NCBI GenBank assembly: GCA_035716845.1
Contig: DASTJE010000192.1
Location: 1-28,636, forward strand
Direction: 5' to 3'
DNA length: 28,636 bases
Source of the DNA: CADEEN01 sp035716845
Lineage (GTDB): Bacteria; Pseudomonadota; Gammaproteobacteria; Burkholderiales; Burkholderiaceae_C
Shown in pieces: positions 1-7,270 of the stretch; within the stretch, counting starts at the first letter, position 1; every line of letters starts with the position of its first letter. The position numbers were made by a program, and so were the translations under genes. Under the pieces are notes generated by a model. It was not told where the DNA came from, did no database searches, and worked only from the letters and a program-made list of their open reading frames with translations.

Positions 1-1
1 C

Positions 2-901
2 GACGACCCGTGGCTGGGCGTGGCACGCCGCTACCCCACCGGCACGCGCCTGTTCGGCAAGGTCACCAACATCGCCGACTACGGCGCCTTCGTCGAGATC
101 GAGCCGGGCATCGAGGGCCTGGTGCACGTCTCGGAGATGGATTGGACCAACAAGAACGTCAGCCCGTCCAAGGTGGTGACGCTCGGCGACGAGACCGAGG
201 TCATGGTGCTCGAGATCGACGAGGACAAGCGCCGCATCAGCCTGGGCATGAAGCAGTGCAAGGCCAATCCCTGGGAGGAGTTCGCGGCCAACGTCAAGCG
301 CGGCGACAAGGTCAAGGGCCCGGTCAAGTCGATCACCGACTTCGGCGTCTTCGTCGGCCTGTCGGCGGGCATCGACGGCCTGGTGCACCTGTCCGACCTC
401 AGCTGGTCCGAGCCGGGCGAGAGCGCGGTGCGCAACTTCAAGAAGGGCCAGGAAGTCGAGGCCATCGTGCTGGCGGTGGACGTCGAGCGCGAGCGCATCA
501 GCCTGGGCATCAAGCAGCTCGACGGCGACCCGTTCGCCACCTTCACCACGCTCAACGATCGCGGCGCGATCGTCACCGGCAAGGTGAAGGCGGTCGATCC
601 GCGCGGCGCCGAGGTCCAGCTCACGGAAGACGTCGTGGGCTACCTGCGCGCCTCCGAGATCAGCCGCGACCGCGTCGAGGACGCGCGCAACGTGCTCAAG
701 GAAGGCGACGAGGTCAACGCGATGATCGTCAACATCGATCGCAAGACCCGCAACATCCAGCTGTCGATCAAGGCCAAGGACAGCGCCGACCAGCAGGAAG
801 CCATGCAACGCCTGGCCGCCAGCAACGAGCGCGAGACGGCCGGCACCACCAGCCTGGGCGCGCTGCTGCGCGCCAAGATGGACAACAAGGACAACGGCTG
901 A
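2..901 (+). CDS. rpsA: 30S ribosomal protein S1, C-terminal part (5' end outside window)
   Basis: This is the C-terminal half of ribosomal protein S1, which binds mRNA on the 30S subunit and helps place it for initiation. The frame is open from base 2, reading DDPWLGVARRYPTGT, so the GTG at 20 is internal and not a start. About 299 residues are visible out of a usual 555-570. Three S1 RNA-binding repeats can be seen: GKVTNIADYGAFVEIEPG with GLVHVSEMDW, then GPVKSITDFGVFVGL with GLVHLSDLSW, then a more diverged GKVKAVDPRGAEVQL with GYLRASE. By alignment from memory to E. coli S1 these are repeats 4 to 6. The TGA is at 899-901. ihfB follows 66 nt later on the same strand, the usual rpsA-ihfB order in Proteobacteria. 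Identity is essentially certain; only the 5' truncation by the window limits it. Confidence 0.97.
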   Translation, partial: DDPWLGVARRYPTGTRLFGKVTNIADYGAFVEIEPGIEGLVHVSEMDWTNKNVSPSKVVTLGDETEVMVLEIDEDKRRISLGMKQCKANPWEEFAANVKRGDKVKGPVKSITDFGVFVGLSAGIDGLVHLSDLSWSEPGESAVRNFKKGQEVEAIVLAVDVERERISLGIKQLDGDPFATFTTLNDRGAIVTGKVKAVDPRGAEVQLTEDVVGYLRASEISRDRVEDARNVLKEGDEVNAMIVNIDRKTRNIQLSIKAKDSADQQEAMQRLAASNERETAGTTSLGALLRAKMDNKDNG

Positions 902-967
902 GCACGGATGGCGCAGCCCGGGTGCGTCACGCGCACGGGCAGCGCCGCCACTGAGCCGCCCCTGCCC

Positions 968-1276
968 ATGACGCGCTCCGACCTCGTGGCCGCGCTGGCC
1001 GCCAAGTTCGGCCAGCTGACCCAGCGCGACACCGAGTTCGCGGTCAAGACCGTGCTCGACGCGATGAGCGACGCGCTGGCGCGCGGCCATCGGATCGAGA
1101 TCCGCGGTTTCGGCAGTTTTTCGATCAACCGGCGGCCGCCGCGGCTGGGACGCAATCCCCGCAGCGGCGAGCAGGTGACGATCCCCGAGAAGCTGGTGCC
1201 TCACTTCAAGCCGGGCAAGGCCTTGCGCGAAGCGGTGGACGCGCGCACGGACGGCCACGACAGCCCGTCGGACTGA
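968..1276 (+). CDS. ihfB: Integration host factor subunit beta
   Basis: The product is the beta subunit of IHF, the sequence-specific DNA-bending heterodimer used in transcription, recombination and replication control. It has 102 residues, against about 94 in E. coli. Family landmarks are MTRSDLVAALA at the N-terminus, the segment IEIRGFGSFS, the DNA-contacting beta-arm with RPPRLGRNPRSGE, and the end motif VPHFKPGKALRE. The frame is open further upstream to an ATG at 908, but those 20 extra residues have no family counterpart, so I place the start at ATG 968. No good Shine-Dalgarno precedes either ATG, so translation may depend on the rpsA message. The tail after KALREAV is slightly longer than usual and rich in Asp, Gly and Ser. 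A strong terminator begins 27 nt after the stop. Confidence 0.95.
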   Translation: MTRSDLVAALAAKFGQLTQRDTEFAVKTVLDAMSDALARGHRIEIRGFGSFSINRRPPRLGRNPRSGEQVTIPEKLVPHFKPGKALREAVDARTDGHDSPSD

Positions 1277-1302
1277 GGGCTGTGCACCCCGGTCCGCCAC
1301 GA

Positions 1303-1325
1303 CGCGCCCCGCGGGGCGCGTTTTT
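1303..1325 (+). terminator. Rho-independent terminator after ihfB
   Basis: A perfect GC inverted repeat, CGCGCCCC at 1303-1310 and GGGGCGCG at 1313-1320, is followed directly by TTTTTCTT. With a 4-nt loop this gives a 7-bp stem plus a U-tract, the classical intrinsic terminator layout. It separates rpsA-ihfB from the lapA operon. Confidence 0.9.
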
Positions 1326-1340
1326 CTTGCTCCCGCTCCG

Positions 1341-1346
1341 TAGAAT
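1341..1346 (+). promoter_or_regulatory. Candidate -10 box (TAGAAT) for the lapA operon
   Basis: TAGAAT lies 9 nt before the lapA ATG and just after the ihfB terminator. A start of transcription about 7 nt downstream would leave a leader of only a few bases. No convincing -35 box is visible: the position 17 nt upstream falls in the terminator T-tract. The same box stands 6 nt before dnaE and trhO in this window, which strengthens the reading. Confidence 0.55.
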
Positions 1347-1355
1347 CGTCCTCCG

Positions 1356-1679
1356 ATGCGCGCCGCCGTCTGGCTCCTGCGAGCCTTCCTCTTCTTCGCC
1401 CTGTTTGCCTTCGCGCTGAACAACCAGCAGGAGACCGTGGTGCATTGGTTCTTCGGCTTCGACTGGCGAGCCCCCATGGTGGTCGTCGTGCTGGCCGCCT
1501 TCGTCGCCGGCTGCGCGGTGGGCGTGCTCGCGATGACGCCGGCCTGGTGGCGACAACGCCGCGCGGCACGCCAGCACGGCACCACCGCGACGGCCGCGCC
1601 GTCCCCTGCCCCTGCACCCGCGCCGGTGCCTTCGCAGTTCGGCGCCGAGGCGGCCTTCCCCCCGCGCGAGGTGCTGTGA
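1356..1679 (+). CDS. lapA: LapA-domain inner-membrane protein
   Basis: A small LapA/DUF1049-type membrane protein of 107 residues. In enterobacteria LapA works with LapB at the inner membrane in LPS assembly and in control of LpxC turnover; the role here is inferred by family and neighbourhood. Two hydrophobic segments are visible: residues about 5-21 (WLLRAFLFFALFAFAL) and about 40-60 (APMVVVVLAAFVAGCAVGVLA). The short loop between them contains NNQQETVVHWFFG, which fits the family. The C-terminus is a Pro/Ala-rich tail at about 78-93 and is probably disordered. The ATG at 1356 has no Shine-Dalgarno but sits just behind a TAGAAT box. lapB begins 4 nt after the stop, so the two are surely co-expressed. 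Confidence 0.9.
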   Translation: MRAAVWLLRAFLFFALFAFALNNQQETVVHWFFGFDWRAPMVVVVLAAFVAGCAVGVLAMTPAWWRQRRAARQHGTTATAAPSPAPAPAPVPSQFGAEAAFPPREVL

Positions 1680-1683
1680 GGCG

Positions 1684-2829
1684 ATGATCGACTTCGACCT
1701 GCAATGGCTGCTGCTGGGCCTGCCCGTCGCGTTCGCACTGGGCTGGATCGGCTCGCGAGTCGACCTGCGCCAGTGGCGACGCGAGCAGCGTGCCCAGCCC
1801 AAGGCCTATTTCAAGGGCCTGAGCCTGCTGCTGGCCGAGCAACCCGACAAGGCCATCGACGCCTTCATCGAGGCCGTGCAGAACGACCCCGATGCCGCCG
1901 AACTGCACTTCGCTCTCGGCAACCTGTTCCGGCGCCGCGGCGAGTTCGAGCGCGCGATCCGCGTGCACCAGTACCTGCTGCAGCGCGGTGACCTGCCGGG
2001 CGCCGAGCGCCAGCGCGCGCAGCATGCGCTGGCCCAGGACTTCATGAAGGCCGGCCTGTTCGACCGCGCCGAAGCGGCATTCCGGGCACTGGACGGCACG
2101 CCCTACGAGACCGAGGCACGCCTGGCGCTGCTGCAGTTGCACGAGCGCGCGCGCGACTGGCACTCGGCCATGGCCGTGGCACGCCAGCTCGAGCTGGCCG
2201 GTGCCGGCTCCTTCGCTCAGCGCATCGCCCACCATCACTGCGAGCTTGCGTTGCAGGCCGAGGCGCAAGGCGATGCGGCCGCTGCCGACGCCGCACTGCG
2301 CGCGGCGCGCGAGGCCGCCCCCGAAGCGGCGCGGCCCCTCGTGCTCGTCGCGCAGCGCCAGGCACGAGGCGGCGATACCGCCGCGGCGCTGGCCAGCTAC
2401 GACGATCTGCGCCGGCGCAATCCCGGTGCCTTCGTGCTGGCGGCGAGCGACTACGTCGACCTCGCGCGCCGCGTCGGGCAGCCCGGTGCCGCGCGCGCCG
2501 TGCTCGAGCAGCTGGCCGCCGACCAGCCGGCGCTCGAGCTGCTGCGTGCGCTGGCCACGCTCGACGAGCGTCCGGCCGGCGCGCTGCCGCTGGCCGCGCA
2601 GATGCTGCGCGCCCAGCCGACGCTGTCGATGGCGCTCGAAGTGCTCGACGCGAAGGCTGCCTCCGACCCGGCGTTGTCGGCGGTTCGCGACGCGGTGGCC
2701 CGCGCCGCACAGCCGCTGCAGCGCTACCGCTGCGCGGCCTGCGGTTTCGAGGCGAAGCGATACTTCTGGCAGTGCCCCGGCTGCCAGAGCTGGGACAGCT
2801 TCCCGCCGCGATCGATCGAGGAAGCCTGA
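1684..2829 (+). CDS. lapB: LPS assembly/regulation TPR protein LapB (YciM)
   Basis: LapB is an inner-membrane-anchored cytoplasmic TPR protein. In E. coli it links LPS synthesis to FtsH-dependent degradation of LpxC. This 381-residue version has the three expected parts. An N-terminal membrane anchor lies at about residues 7-25 (LQWLLLGLPVAFALGWIGS). A long alpha-helical repeat region contains recognisable TPR sequence, for example KAIDAFIEAVQNDPDAAELHFALG and FRRRGEFERAIRVHQ. A C-terminal rubredoxin-like metal knuckle carries Cys350, Cys353, Cys364 and Cys367 in the pattern YRCAAC then FWQCPGC. Length and architecture match the family. pseB starts 9 nt after its stop behind a TGAGGA Shine-Dalgarno, so the pse genes appear to be in the lapAB transcript. 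In many betaproteobacteria heptose or other LPS genes follow lapB instead (general knowledge). Confidence 0.95.
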   Translation: MIDFDLQWLLLGLPVAFALGWIGSRVDLRQWRREQRAQPKAYFKGLSLLLAEQPDKAIDAFIEAVQNDPDAAELHFALGNLFRRRGEFERAIRVHQYLLQRGDLPGAERQRAQHALAQDFMKAGLFDRAEAAFRALDGTPYETEARLALLQLHERARDWHSAMAVARQLELAGAGSFAQRIAHHHCELALQAEAQGDAAAADAALRAAREAAPEAARPLVLVAQRQARGGDTAAALASYDDLRRRNPGAFVLAASDYVDLARRVGQPGAARAVLEQLAADQPALELLRALATLDERPAGALPLAAQMLRAQPTLSMALEVLDAKAASDPALSAVRDAVARAAQPLQRYRCAACGFEAKRYFWQCPGCQSWDSFPPRSIEEA

Positions 2830-2838
2830 GGACCCGCC

Positions 2839-3837
2839 ATGCTGAGCAACAAGACCATCCTCGTCACCGGGGGCACCGGCTCCTTCGGCCACACCTTCGT
2901 GCCGATGACGCTCGCGCGCTACAACCCGAAGAAGCTGATCATCTACTCGCGCGACGAGATGAAGCAGTGGGAGATGGCCAAGAAGTTCCAGGGCGACTCG
3001 CGCGTGCGCTTCTTCATCGGCGACGTGCGCGACCGCGAGCGCCTGTACCGCGCGCTCGACAACGTCGACTTCGTGGTGCACGCCGCGGCCACCAAGATCG
3101 TGCCCACTGCCGAGTACAACCCCTTCGAGTGCGTCAAGACGAACGTGCTCGGCGCGATGAACCTGATCGACGCGTGCATCGACAAGGGCGTCAAGCGCGT
3201 CGTCGCGCTGTCCACCGACAAGGCCTCGAGCCCGGTCAACCTCTACGGTGCCACCAAGCTCGCCTCGGACAAGCTGTTCGTCGCCGGCAACTCCTATGCC
3301 GGCGGCCACGACACGCGCTTCGCCGTCGTGCGCTACGGCAACGTGATGGGCTCGCGCGGCTCGGTGATCCCCTTCTTCCTGTCCATCCGCGACCAGGGCG
3401 TGCTGCCGATCACCGACGAGCGCATGACGCGCTTCATGATCACCCTCGAGCAGGGCGTGCAGCTGGTGTGGCATGCCTTCGAGGACATGGTCGGCGGCGA
3501 GATCTACGTCAAGAAGATCCCGTCGATGAAGGTGGTGGACCTGGCGCGTGCGCTGGCGCCCGAGGCGCGGCTCGATGTGGTGGGCATCCGCCCGGGCGAG
3601 AAGCTGCACGAGCAGATGATCGGCCCCGAGGATTCGTTCTACACCTACGAGTACCCGGAGCACTACAAGATCCTGCCGGCCATCCACAACTGGGACACCA
3701 CCAGCGAGCGCATCAAGGACGGCACCAAGGTGCCCGAGGGCTTCCAGTACGCCAGCGACAGCAACCCCGAGTGGATGAGCGCGGCCGAGCTGCAGGCCTG
3801 GGTCGCGGCGCACCGCGACAAGATCGGCGCGATCTGA
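2839..3837 (+). CDS. pseB: UDP-N-acetylglucosamine 4,6-dehydratase (inverting), PseB
   Basis: This enzyme catalyses the first step of pseudaminic acid synthesis: UDP-GlcNAc is dehydrated and C5-epimerised to UDP-2-acetamido-2,6-dideoxy-L-arabino-hexos-4-ulose. The 332-residue protein is a short-chain dehydrogenase of the FlaA1/PseB type. It has the nucleotide motif GGTGSFG at 11-17, followed later by the segment AAATKIVPTAEYNPFE. The catalytic set Asp127, Lys128 (STDKASSP) and Tyr136 with Lys140 (YGATK) keeps the same Asp-to-Tyr spacing as in H. pylori FlaA1. The C-terminal substrate-binding part contains RPGEKLHEQMI. Its immediate partner pseC begins 5 nt after the stop. A membrane-bound retaining dehydratase (WbpM/PglF type) is excluded by the lack of membrane segments and by the short length. 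Confidence 0.95.
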   Translation: MLSNKTILVTGGTGSFGHTFVPMTLARYNPKKLIIYSRDEMKQWEMAKKFQGDSRVRFFIGDVRDRERLYRALDNVDFVVHAAATKIVPTAEYNPFECVKTNVLGAMNLIDACIDKGVKRVVALSTDKASSPVNLYGATKLASDKLFVAGNSYAGGHDTRFAVVRYGNVMGSRGSVIPFFLSIRDQGVLPITDERMTRFMITLEQGVQLVWHAFEDMVGGEIYVKKIPSMKVVDLARALAPEARLDVVGIRPGEKLHEQMIGPEDSFYTYEYPEHYKILPAIHNWDTTSERIKDGTKVPEGFQYASDSNPEWMSAAELQAWVAAHRDKIGAI

Positions 3838-3842
3838 ACGCC

Positions 3843-5000
3843 ATGATCCCCTACGGCCGCCAGGACATCACCGACGACGACGTCGCGGCGGTCATCGCCA
3901 CGCTGCGCTCGGACTGGCTGACCCAGGGCCCGGCGATCCCGCGCTTCGAACAGGCCCTGGCGACCCACTGCGGCGCGCGCCACGCCGTGGCGATGAGCAA
4001 TGCCACCGCGGCCCTGCACGTGGCCTGCATGGCGCTCGACCTGGGCGCGGGCGACCGGCTGTGGACCAGCCCGAACACCTTCGTCGCCTCGGCCAACTGC
4101 GGCCTGTACTGCGGCGCCACGGTGGACTTCGTCGACATCGATGCACGCAGCTGCAACATGAGCGTGGCCGCGCTCGAGGCCAAGCTGGCCGCGGCCGAGC
4201 GCGAGGGCACGCTGCCCAAGGTGGTGGTGCCGGTGCACTTCGCCGGCCAGAGCTGCGACATGCGCGCCATCCACGCGCTCGGCCAGCGCTACGGTTTTCG
4301 CATCGTCGAGGACGCCTCGCACGCGGTGGGCGGGCGCTACCTCGGCGAGCCGGTGGGCAACTGCCGCTGGAGCGACATCGCGGTGTTCAGCTTCCACCCG
4401 GTCAAGATCGTCACCACCGCCGAAGGCGGCGCGGCGCTCACCAACGACGCGGCGCTGGCCGCGCGCATGGAGCGCCTGCGCAGCCACGGCATCACGCGCG
4501 ACGCCGCGCTGATGGAGGCCCCGCCCGACGGCCCCTGGGACTACGAGCAGATCGAGCTGGGCTACAACTACCGCCTGACCGACCTGCAGGCCGCGCTCGG
4601 CCTGTCGCAGCTGGCGCGGCTCGAGGCCTACGTCGAGCGCCGCCACGCGCTGGCGCGGCGCTATGACGCCGCGCTGGCCGATCTGCCGCTCGTCACGCCC
4701 TGGCAGTCGCCCGACGCGCACTCGGCGCTGCACCTCTATCCGGTGCAGATCGACGCGCAGCGCAGCCGGCTGTCGCGCCGCGAGGCGTTCGACGGCCTGC
4801 GCGCGGCGGGCATCGGCGTCAACGTGCACTACATCCCGGTGCACACCCAGCCGCATTACCGGCGGCTCGGCTTCCGCCCCGGGCAGTTCCCGGCGGCCGA
4901 GGCCTTCTACGCGCAGGCGATCTCGCTGCCGATGTTCGCCACCCTCGCCGAGGCGCAGCAGGACGAGGTGATCGCTGCACTGCGGCGGCTGCTCGGGTGA
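3843..5000 (+). CDS. pseC: PLP-dependent aminotransferase PseC
   Basis: PseC transfers an amino group from glutamate to C4 of the PseB product, giving UDP-4-amino-4,6-dideoxy-beta-L-AltNAc. The 385-residue protein belongs to the DegT/DnrJ/EryC1 aminotransferase family. Landmarks are the N-terminal YGRQDITDDD, the AMSNATAALHVA phosphate-binding region, VEDASHAVGGRY with the cofactor-ring Asp, and FSFHPVKIVTTAEGG with the Schiff-base Lys188. ELGYNYRLTDLQAALG and NVHYIPVHTQPHY are also typical of the group. I chose ATG 3843 because it gives the family N-terminus directly, 5 nt after the pseB stop; the frame extends upstream only through shadow sequence. pseF follows after 7 nt. Other sugar aminotransferases share the fold, but the position between pseB and pseF settles the assignment. 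Confidence 0.95.
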   Translation: MIPYGRQDITDDDVAAVIATLRSDWLTQGPAIPRFEQALATHCGARHAVAMSNATAALHVACMALDLGAGDRLWTSPNTFVASANCGLYCGATVDFVDIDARSCNMSVAALEAKLAAAEREGTLPKVVVPVHFAGQSCDMRAIHALGQRYGFRIVEDASHAVGGRYLGEPVGNCRWSDIAVFSFHPVKIVTTAEGGAALTNDAALAARMERLRSHGITRDAALMEAPPDGPWDYEQIELGYNYRLTDLQAALGLSQLARLEAYVERRHALARRYDAALADLPLVTPWQSPDAHSALHLYPVQIDAQRSRLSRREAFDGLRAAGIGVNVHYIPVHTQPHYRRLGFRPGQFPAAEAFYAQAISLPMFATLAEAQQDEVIAALRRLLG

Positions 5001-5007
5001 ACGGCCG

Positions 5008-5706
5008 ATGAGGCTCGCCGTCATCCCGGCGCGCGGCGGCAGCAAGCGCATCCCGCGCAAGAACATCCGCCCGTTCTGCGGCCGGCCGATGATCGCCTGG
5101 TCGATCCAGGCCGCACGCGACGCCGCCTGCTTCGACCGCATCCTCGTCTCCACCGACGACGCGGAGATCGCCGAGACCGCACGTGCAGCAGGCGCCGAGG
5201 CGCCCTTCCTGCGCCCCGCGGCGCTGGCCGACGACCACACCGGCACGATCCCGGTGATCGCCCACGCCATCGAATGGCAGCGCGCGCACGGCGAGGCCCC
5301 CGTCGAGGTGTGCTGCATCTACGCCACCGCGCCCTTCGTGCGCGCGGCCGACCTGCGCGCCGGGCTCGAGGCGCTGCGCGCCAGCGACGCGGCCTATGCG
5401 TTCTCGGTCACCACCTACGCCTCGCCGATCCAGCGTGCGCTGCGCCTGACGCCGGCCGGCCGCGTGGCGATGTTCCAGCCCGAACTCTTCAACACGCGCT
5501 CGCAGGACCTGGAAGAGGCCTACCACGACGCGGCCCAGTTCTACTGGGGCCGGGCCGAGGCGTGGACGCAGGGCCTGCCGATCTTCTCGGCCGACGCGGT
5601 GCCGGTGCTGCTGCCGCGCCACCGCGTGCAGGACATCGACACGCCGGAGGACTGGGCGCGCGCCGAATGGCTGTTCAAGGCCCTGCAGCAGGCAGGCGAC
5701 GCATGA
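5008..5706 (+). CDS. pseF: CMP-pseudaminic acid cytidylyltransferase PseF
   Basis: PseF activates pseudaminic acid with CTP to CMP-Pse, the donor used by pseudaminyltransferases. The 232-residue protein has the nucleotide-binding signature of CMP-sugar synthetases at residues 8-19 (ARGGSKRIPRKN). It also has the usual LVSTDDAEIAETA segment, ATAPFVRAADL, the central DAAQFYWGRAEAW typical of PseF, and the acceptor-end motif RVQDIDTPEDWARAE. Length matches PseF (about 230). Its stop overlaps the pseG start by 4 nt (ATGA), so translation is probably coupled. CMP-Neu or CMP-legionaminate synthetases are related, but all other genes here point to pseudaminate. Confidence 0.94.
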   Translation: MRLAVIPARGGSKRIPRKNIRPFCGRPMIAWSIQAARDAACFDRILVSTDDAEIAETARAAGAEAPFLRPAALADDHTGTIPVIAHAIEWQRAHGEAPVEVCCIYATAPFVRAADLRAGLEALRASDAAYAFSVTTYASPIQRALRLTPAGRVAMFQPELFNTRSQDLEEAYHDAAQFYWGRAEAWTQGLPIFSADAVPVLLPRHRVQDIDTPEDWARAEWLFKALQQAGDA

Positions 5707-6752
5707 CGCGCGGTCCGGCCGTCTGGTTGCGCGCCGATGCATCGGCCGCGCTCGGCAGCGGCCACGTGATGCGTTGCCACGCGCTCGCGCTCGCGCTGCG
5801 CGAACGCGGCGCCGTGGTCGGCCTGCTGGCGCGCGAGCTGCCTTCGGCGCTCGCCGCGCCGTGGCACGAGATCGCAGGCCGCGTCGTCATGCTGGGCGCG
5901 GGCGACGACGCCGCCGCCACGCGCGCCGCGCTGGACCGCACAGGCTGCGACGCGCTGGTGGTGGACCACTACGGCCTCGACGCCGCCTGGGAGCGTGCCC
6001 TGCGCCCGGCCTGTCGCGTGCTGATGGCGCTCGACGATCTCGCCGACCGCCCGCACGACGCCGACCTGCTGCTCGACCAGAACCTCGGCCGCGCGGCCGG
6101 CGATTACGACAGCCGCGTGCCCGCCGCCTGCGAGCGCCTCATCGGCCCTCGATTCGCCCTGCTGCGGCCGGACTTCGCCGCGGCGCGCGCGGCCAGCCTG
6201 CAGCGCCGCGCCAACGGCGCGCTGCGCCACCTCGTCGTCAGCCTGGGCGGCGGCGATCCGCAGCAGGCCTCGCTGCACGTGCTGCGCGCACTCGCCACGG
6301 CAACGCTGCCCGCAGGCCTTCGGGTGAGCGTGGCGCTGGGCCCGCTGGCGCCCACGCTCGCCGACGCGCGCGACCTGGCCGCCACGCTGCCCATGTCGTG
6401 CAGCGTGCACGGCGCGGTGAGCGACATGGCCTCTCTGCTCGCCGAGGCCGACCTCGCCGTCGGTGCAGCCGGCGGCAGCGCGTGGGAGCGCTGCTGCCTG
6501 GGCGTGCCGACGCTGCTGCTGGTGCTGGCCGACAACCAGCGCGCCGGTGCACAGGCCCTGGCCGAGGCCGCAGCCGCGCAGCCGCTCGGCACGCTCGACC
6601 AGCTCCCGCGCACGCTGCCCGCGGCGCTGCACGCCCTCGCCGAGCCCGCGCGGCTGCACTCGATGTCGACCGCCGCCGCCGCCGTCACCGATGGCCAGGG
6701 CGCGGCGCGCGTGGCCGATGCACTGCTGGCGCGGCTGGAGGCGAGCCGATGA
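5703..6752 (+). CDS. pseG: UDP-sugar hydrolase PseG
   Basis: PseG removes UDP from UDP-2,4-diacetamido-2,4,6-trideoxy-beta-L-altropyranose, releasing the hexose used by PseI. It adopts a GT-B-like fold. The 349-residue protein starts with WLRADASAALGSGHVMRCHALA; His21 in GSGHVMRC corresponds to the catalytic histidine known from C. jejuni PseG. Further landmarks are VVDHYGLD, LMALDDLADRPHDADLLLDQN, VVSLGGGDPQ and the nucleotide-binding VGAAGGSAWERCCLGVP. The start is ATG 5703, inside the last codons of pseF. The stop overlaps pseH by 4 nt, continuing the coupled chain. In some bacteria PseG is fused to PseH or PseF; here it is a free protein. Confidence 0.94.
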   Translation: MTRGPAVWLRADASAALGSGHVMRCHALALALRERGAVVGLLARELPSALAAPWHEIAGRVVMLGAGDDAAATRAALDRTGCDALVVDHYGLDAAWERALRPACRVLMALDDLADRPHDADLLLDQNLGRAAGDYDSRVPAACERLIGPRFALLRPDFAAARAASLQRRANGALRHLVVSLGGGDPQQASLHVLRALATATLPAGLRVSVALGPLAPTLADARDLAATLPMSCSVHGAVSDMASLLAEADLAVGAAGGSAWERCCLGVPTLLLVLADNQRAGAQALAEAAAAQPLGTLDQLPRTLPAALHALAEPARLHSMSTAAAAVTDGQGAARVADALLARLEASR

Positions 6753-7270
6753 GCGTCGCGACGCTGCGGCCGCTGGCGCCGGAAGACCTCGAACGGATCC
6801 GCGCCTGGCGCAACGCGCCCGGCGTGCGCGAGGCCAGCTTCCAGCGCCACGAGGTCGGCGCCGACGAACACCGTGCCTGGTTCGAGCGCGCCAGCGTCGA
6901 CGCGACGCGGCGCCTGTGGCTGTTCGAGCGCGACGGCCACCCGGCCGGCTTCGTGCAGTTCTCCGGCGTGGCCCGCGAGGGCGTGGCCGAATGGGGCTTC
7001 TACGCCGCGCCCGACGCGCCGCGCGGCACCGGGCGCCAGCTCTGCCGCGCCGCGCTGCAGCGCGTGTTCGGCGAGGAGCGCGTGCACAAGGTGTGCGGCC
7101 GCACGCTGCACGGCAACCTGGCGTCGCACCGCCTGCACGTGGCGCTCGGCTTCCACGAGGAAGGCGTGCTGCGCGAACACCACCACGATGGCACGGCGTG
7201 GCGTGACGTGCACTGCTTCGGCCTGCTGCGCCGCGAGTGGGCCCTGCTGTCGAGCCCGGAGACCCGATGA
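6749..7270 (+). CDS. pseH: GNAT N-acetyltransferase PseH
   Basis: PseH acetylates the 4-amino group of UDP-4-amino-4,6-dideoxy-beta-L-AltNAc using acetyl-CoA, between PseC and PseG. The 173-residue protein has the GNAT layout: N-terminal LRPLAPEDLERIRAWRN, the WLFERDGHPAGFVQF strand pair, EWGFYAAPDAPRGTGRQLC carrying the acetyl-CoA pyrophosphate loop (in place of RGxGxG/A), and the C-terminal NLASHRLHVALGFHEEGVLREH that is common in sugar-amine and ribosomal-protein acetyltransferases. The start is ATG 6749, overlapping the pseG stop by 4 nt, and the stop overlaps pseI in the same way. By sequence alone it could be a RimJ/RimL-type enzyme; the operon position makes PseH the clear choice. Confidence 0.9.
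   Translation: MSVATLRPLAPEDLERIRAWRNAPGVREASFQRHEVGADEHRAWFERASVDATRRLWLFERDGHPAGFVQFSGVAREGVAEWGFYAAPDAPRGTGRQLCRAALQRVFGEERVHKVCGRTLHGNLASHRLHVALGFHEEGVLREHHHDGTAWRDVHCFGLLRREWALLSSPETR

Noticed and set aside
908..967. Upstream ATG that would extend IhfB by 20 residues
   Set aside because: The extension has no family counterpart; MTRSDLVAALA at 968 matches the normal IHF beta N-terminus.
1201..3813. An 870-residue minus-strand open frame across ihfB, lapA, lapB and pseB
   Set aside because: It runs antisense to genes with clear motifs. Its translation is Arg/His/Leu/Gly-rich without any domain, as expected for shadow frames in very GC-rich DNA.
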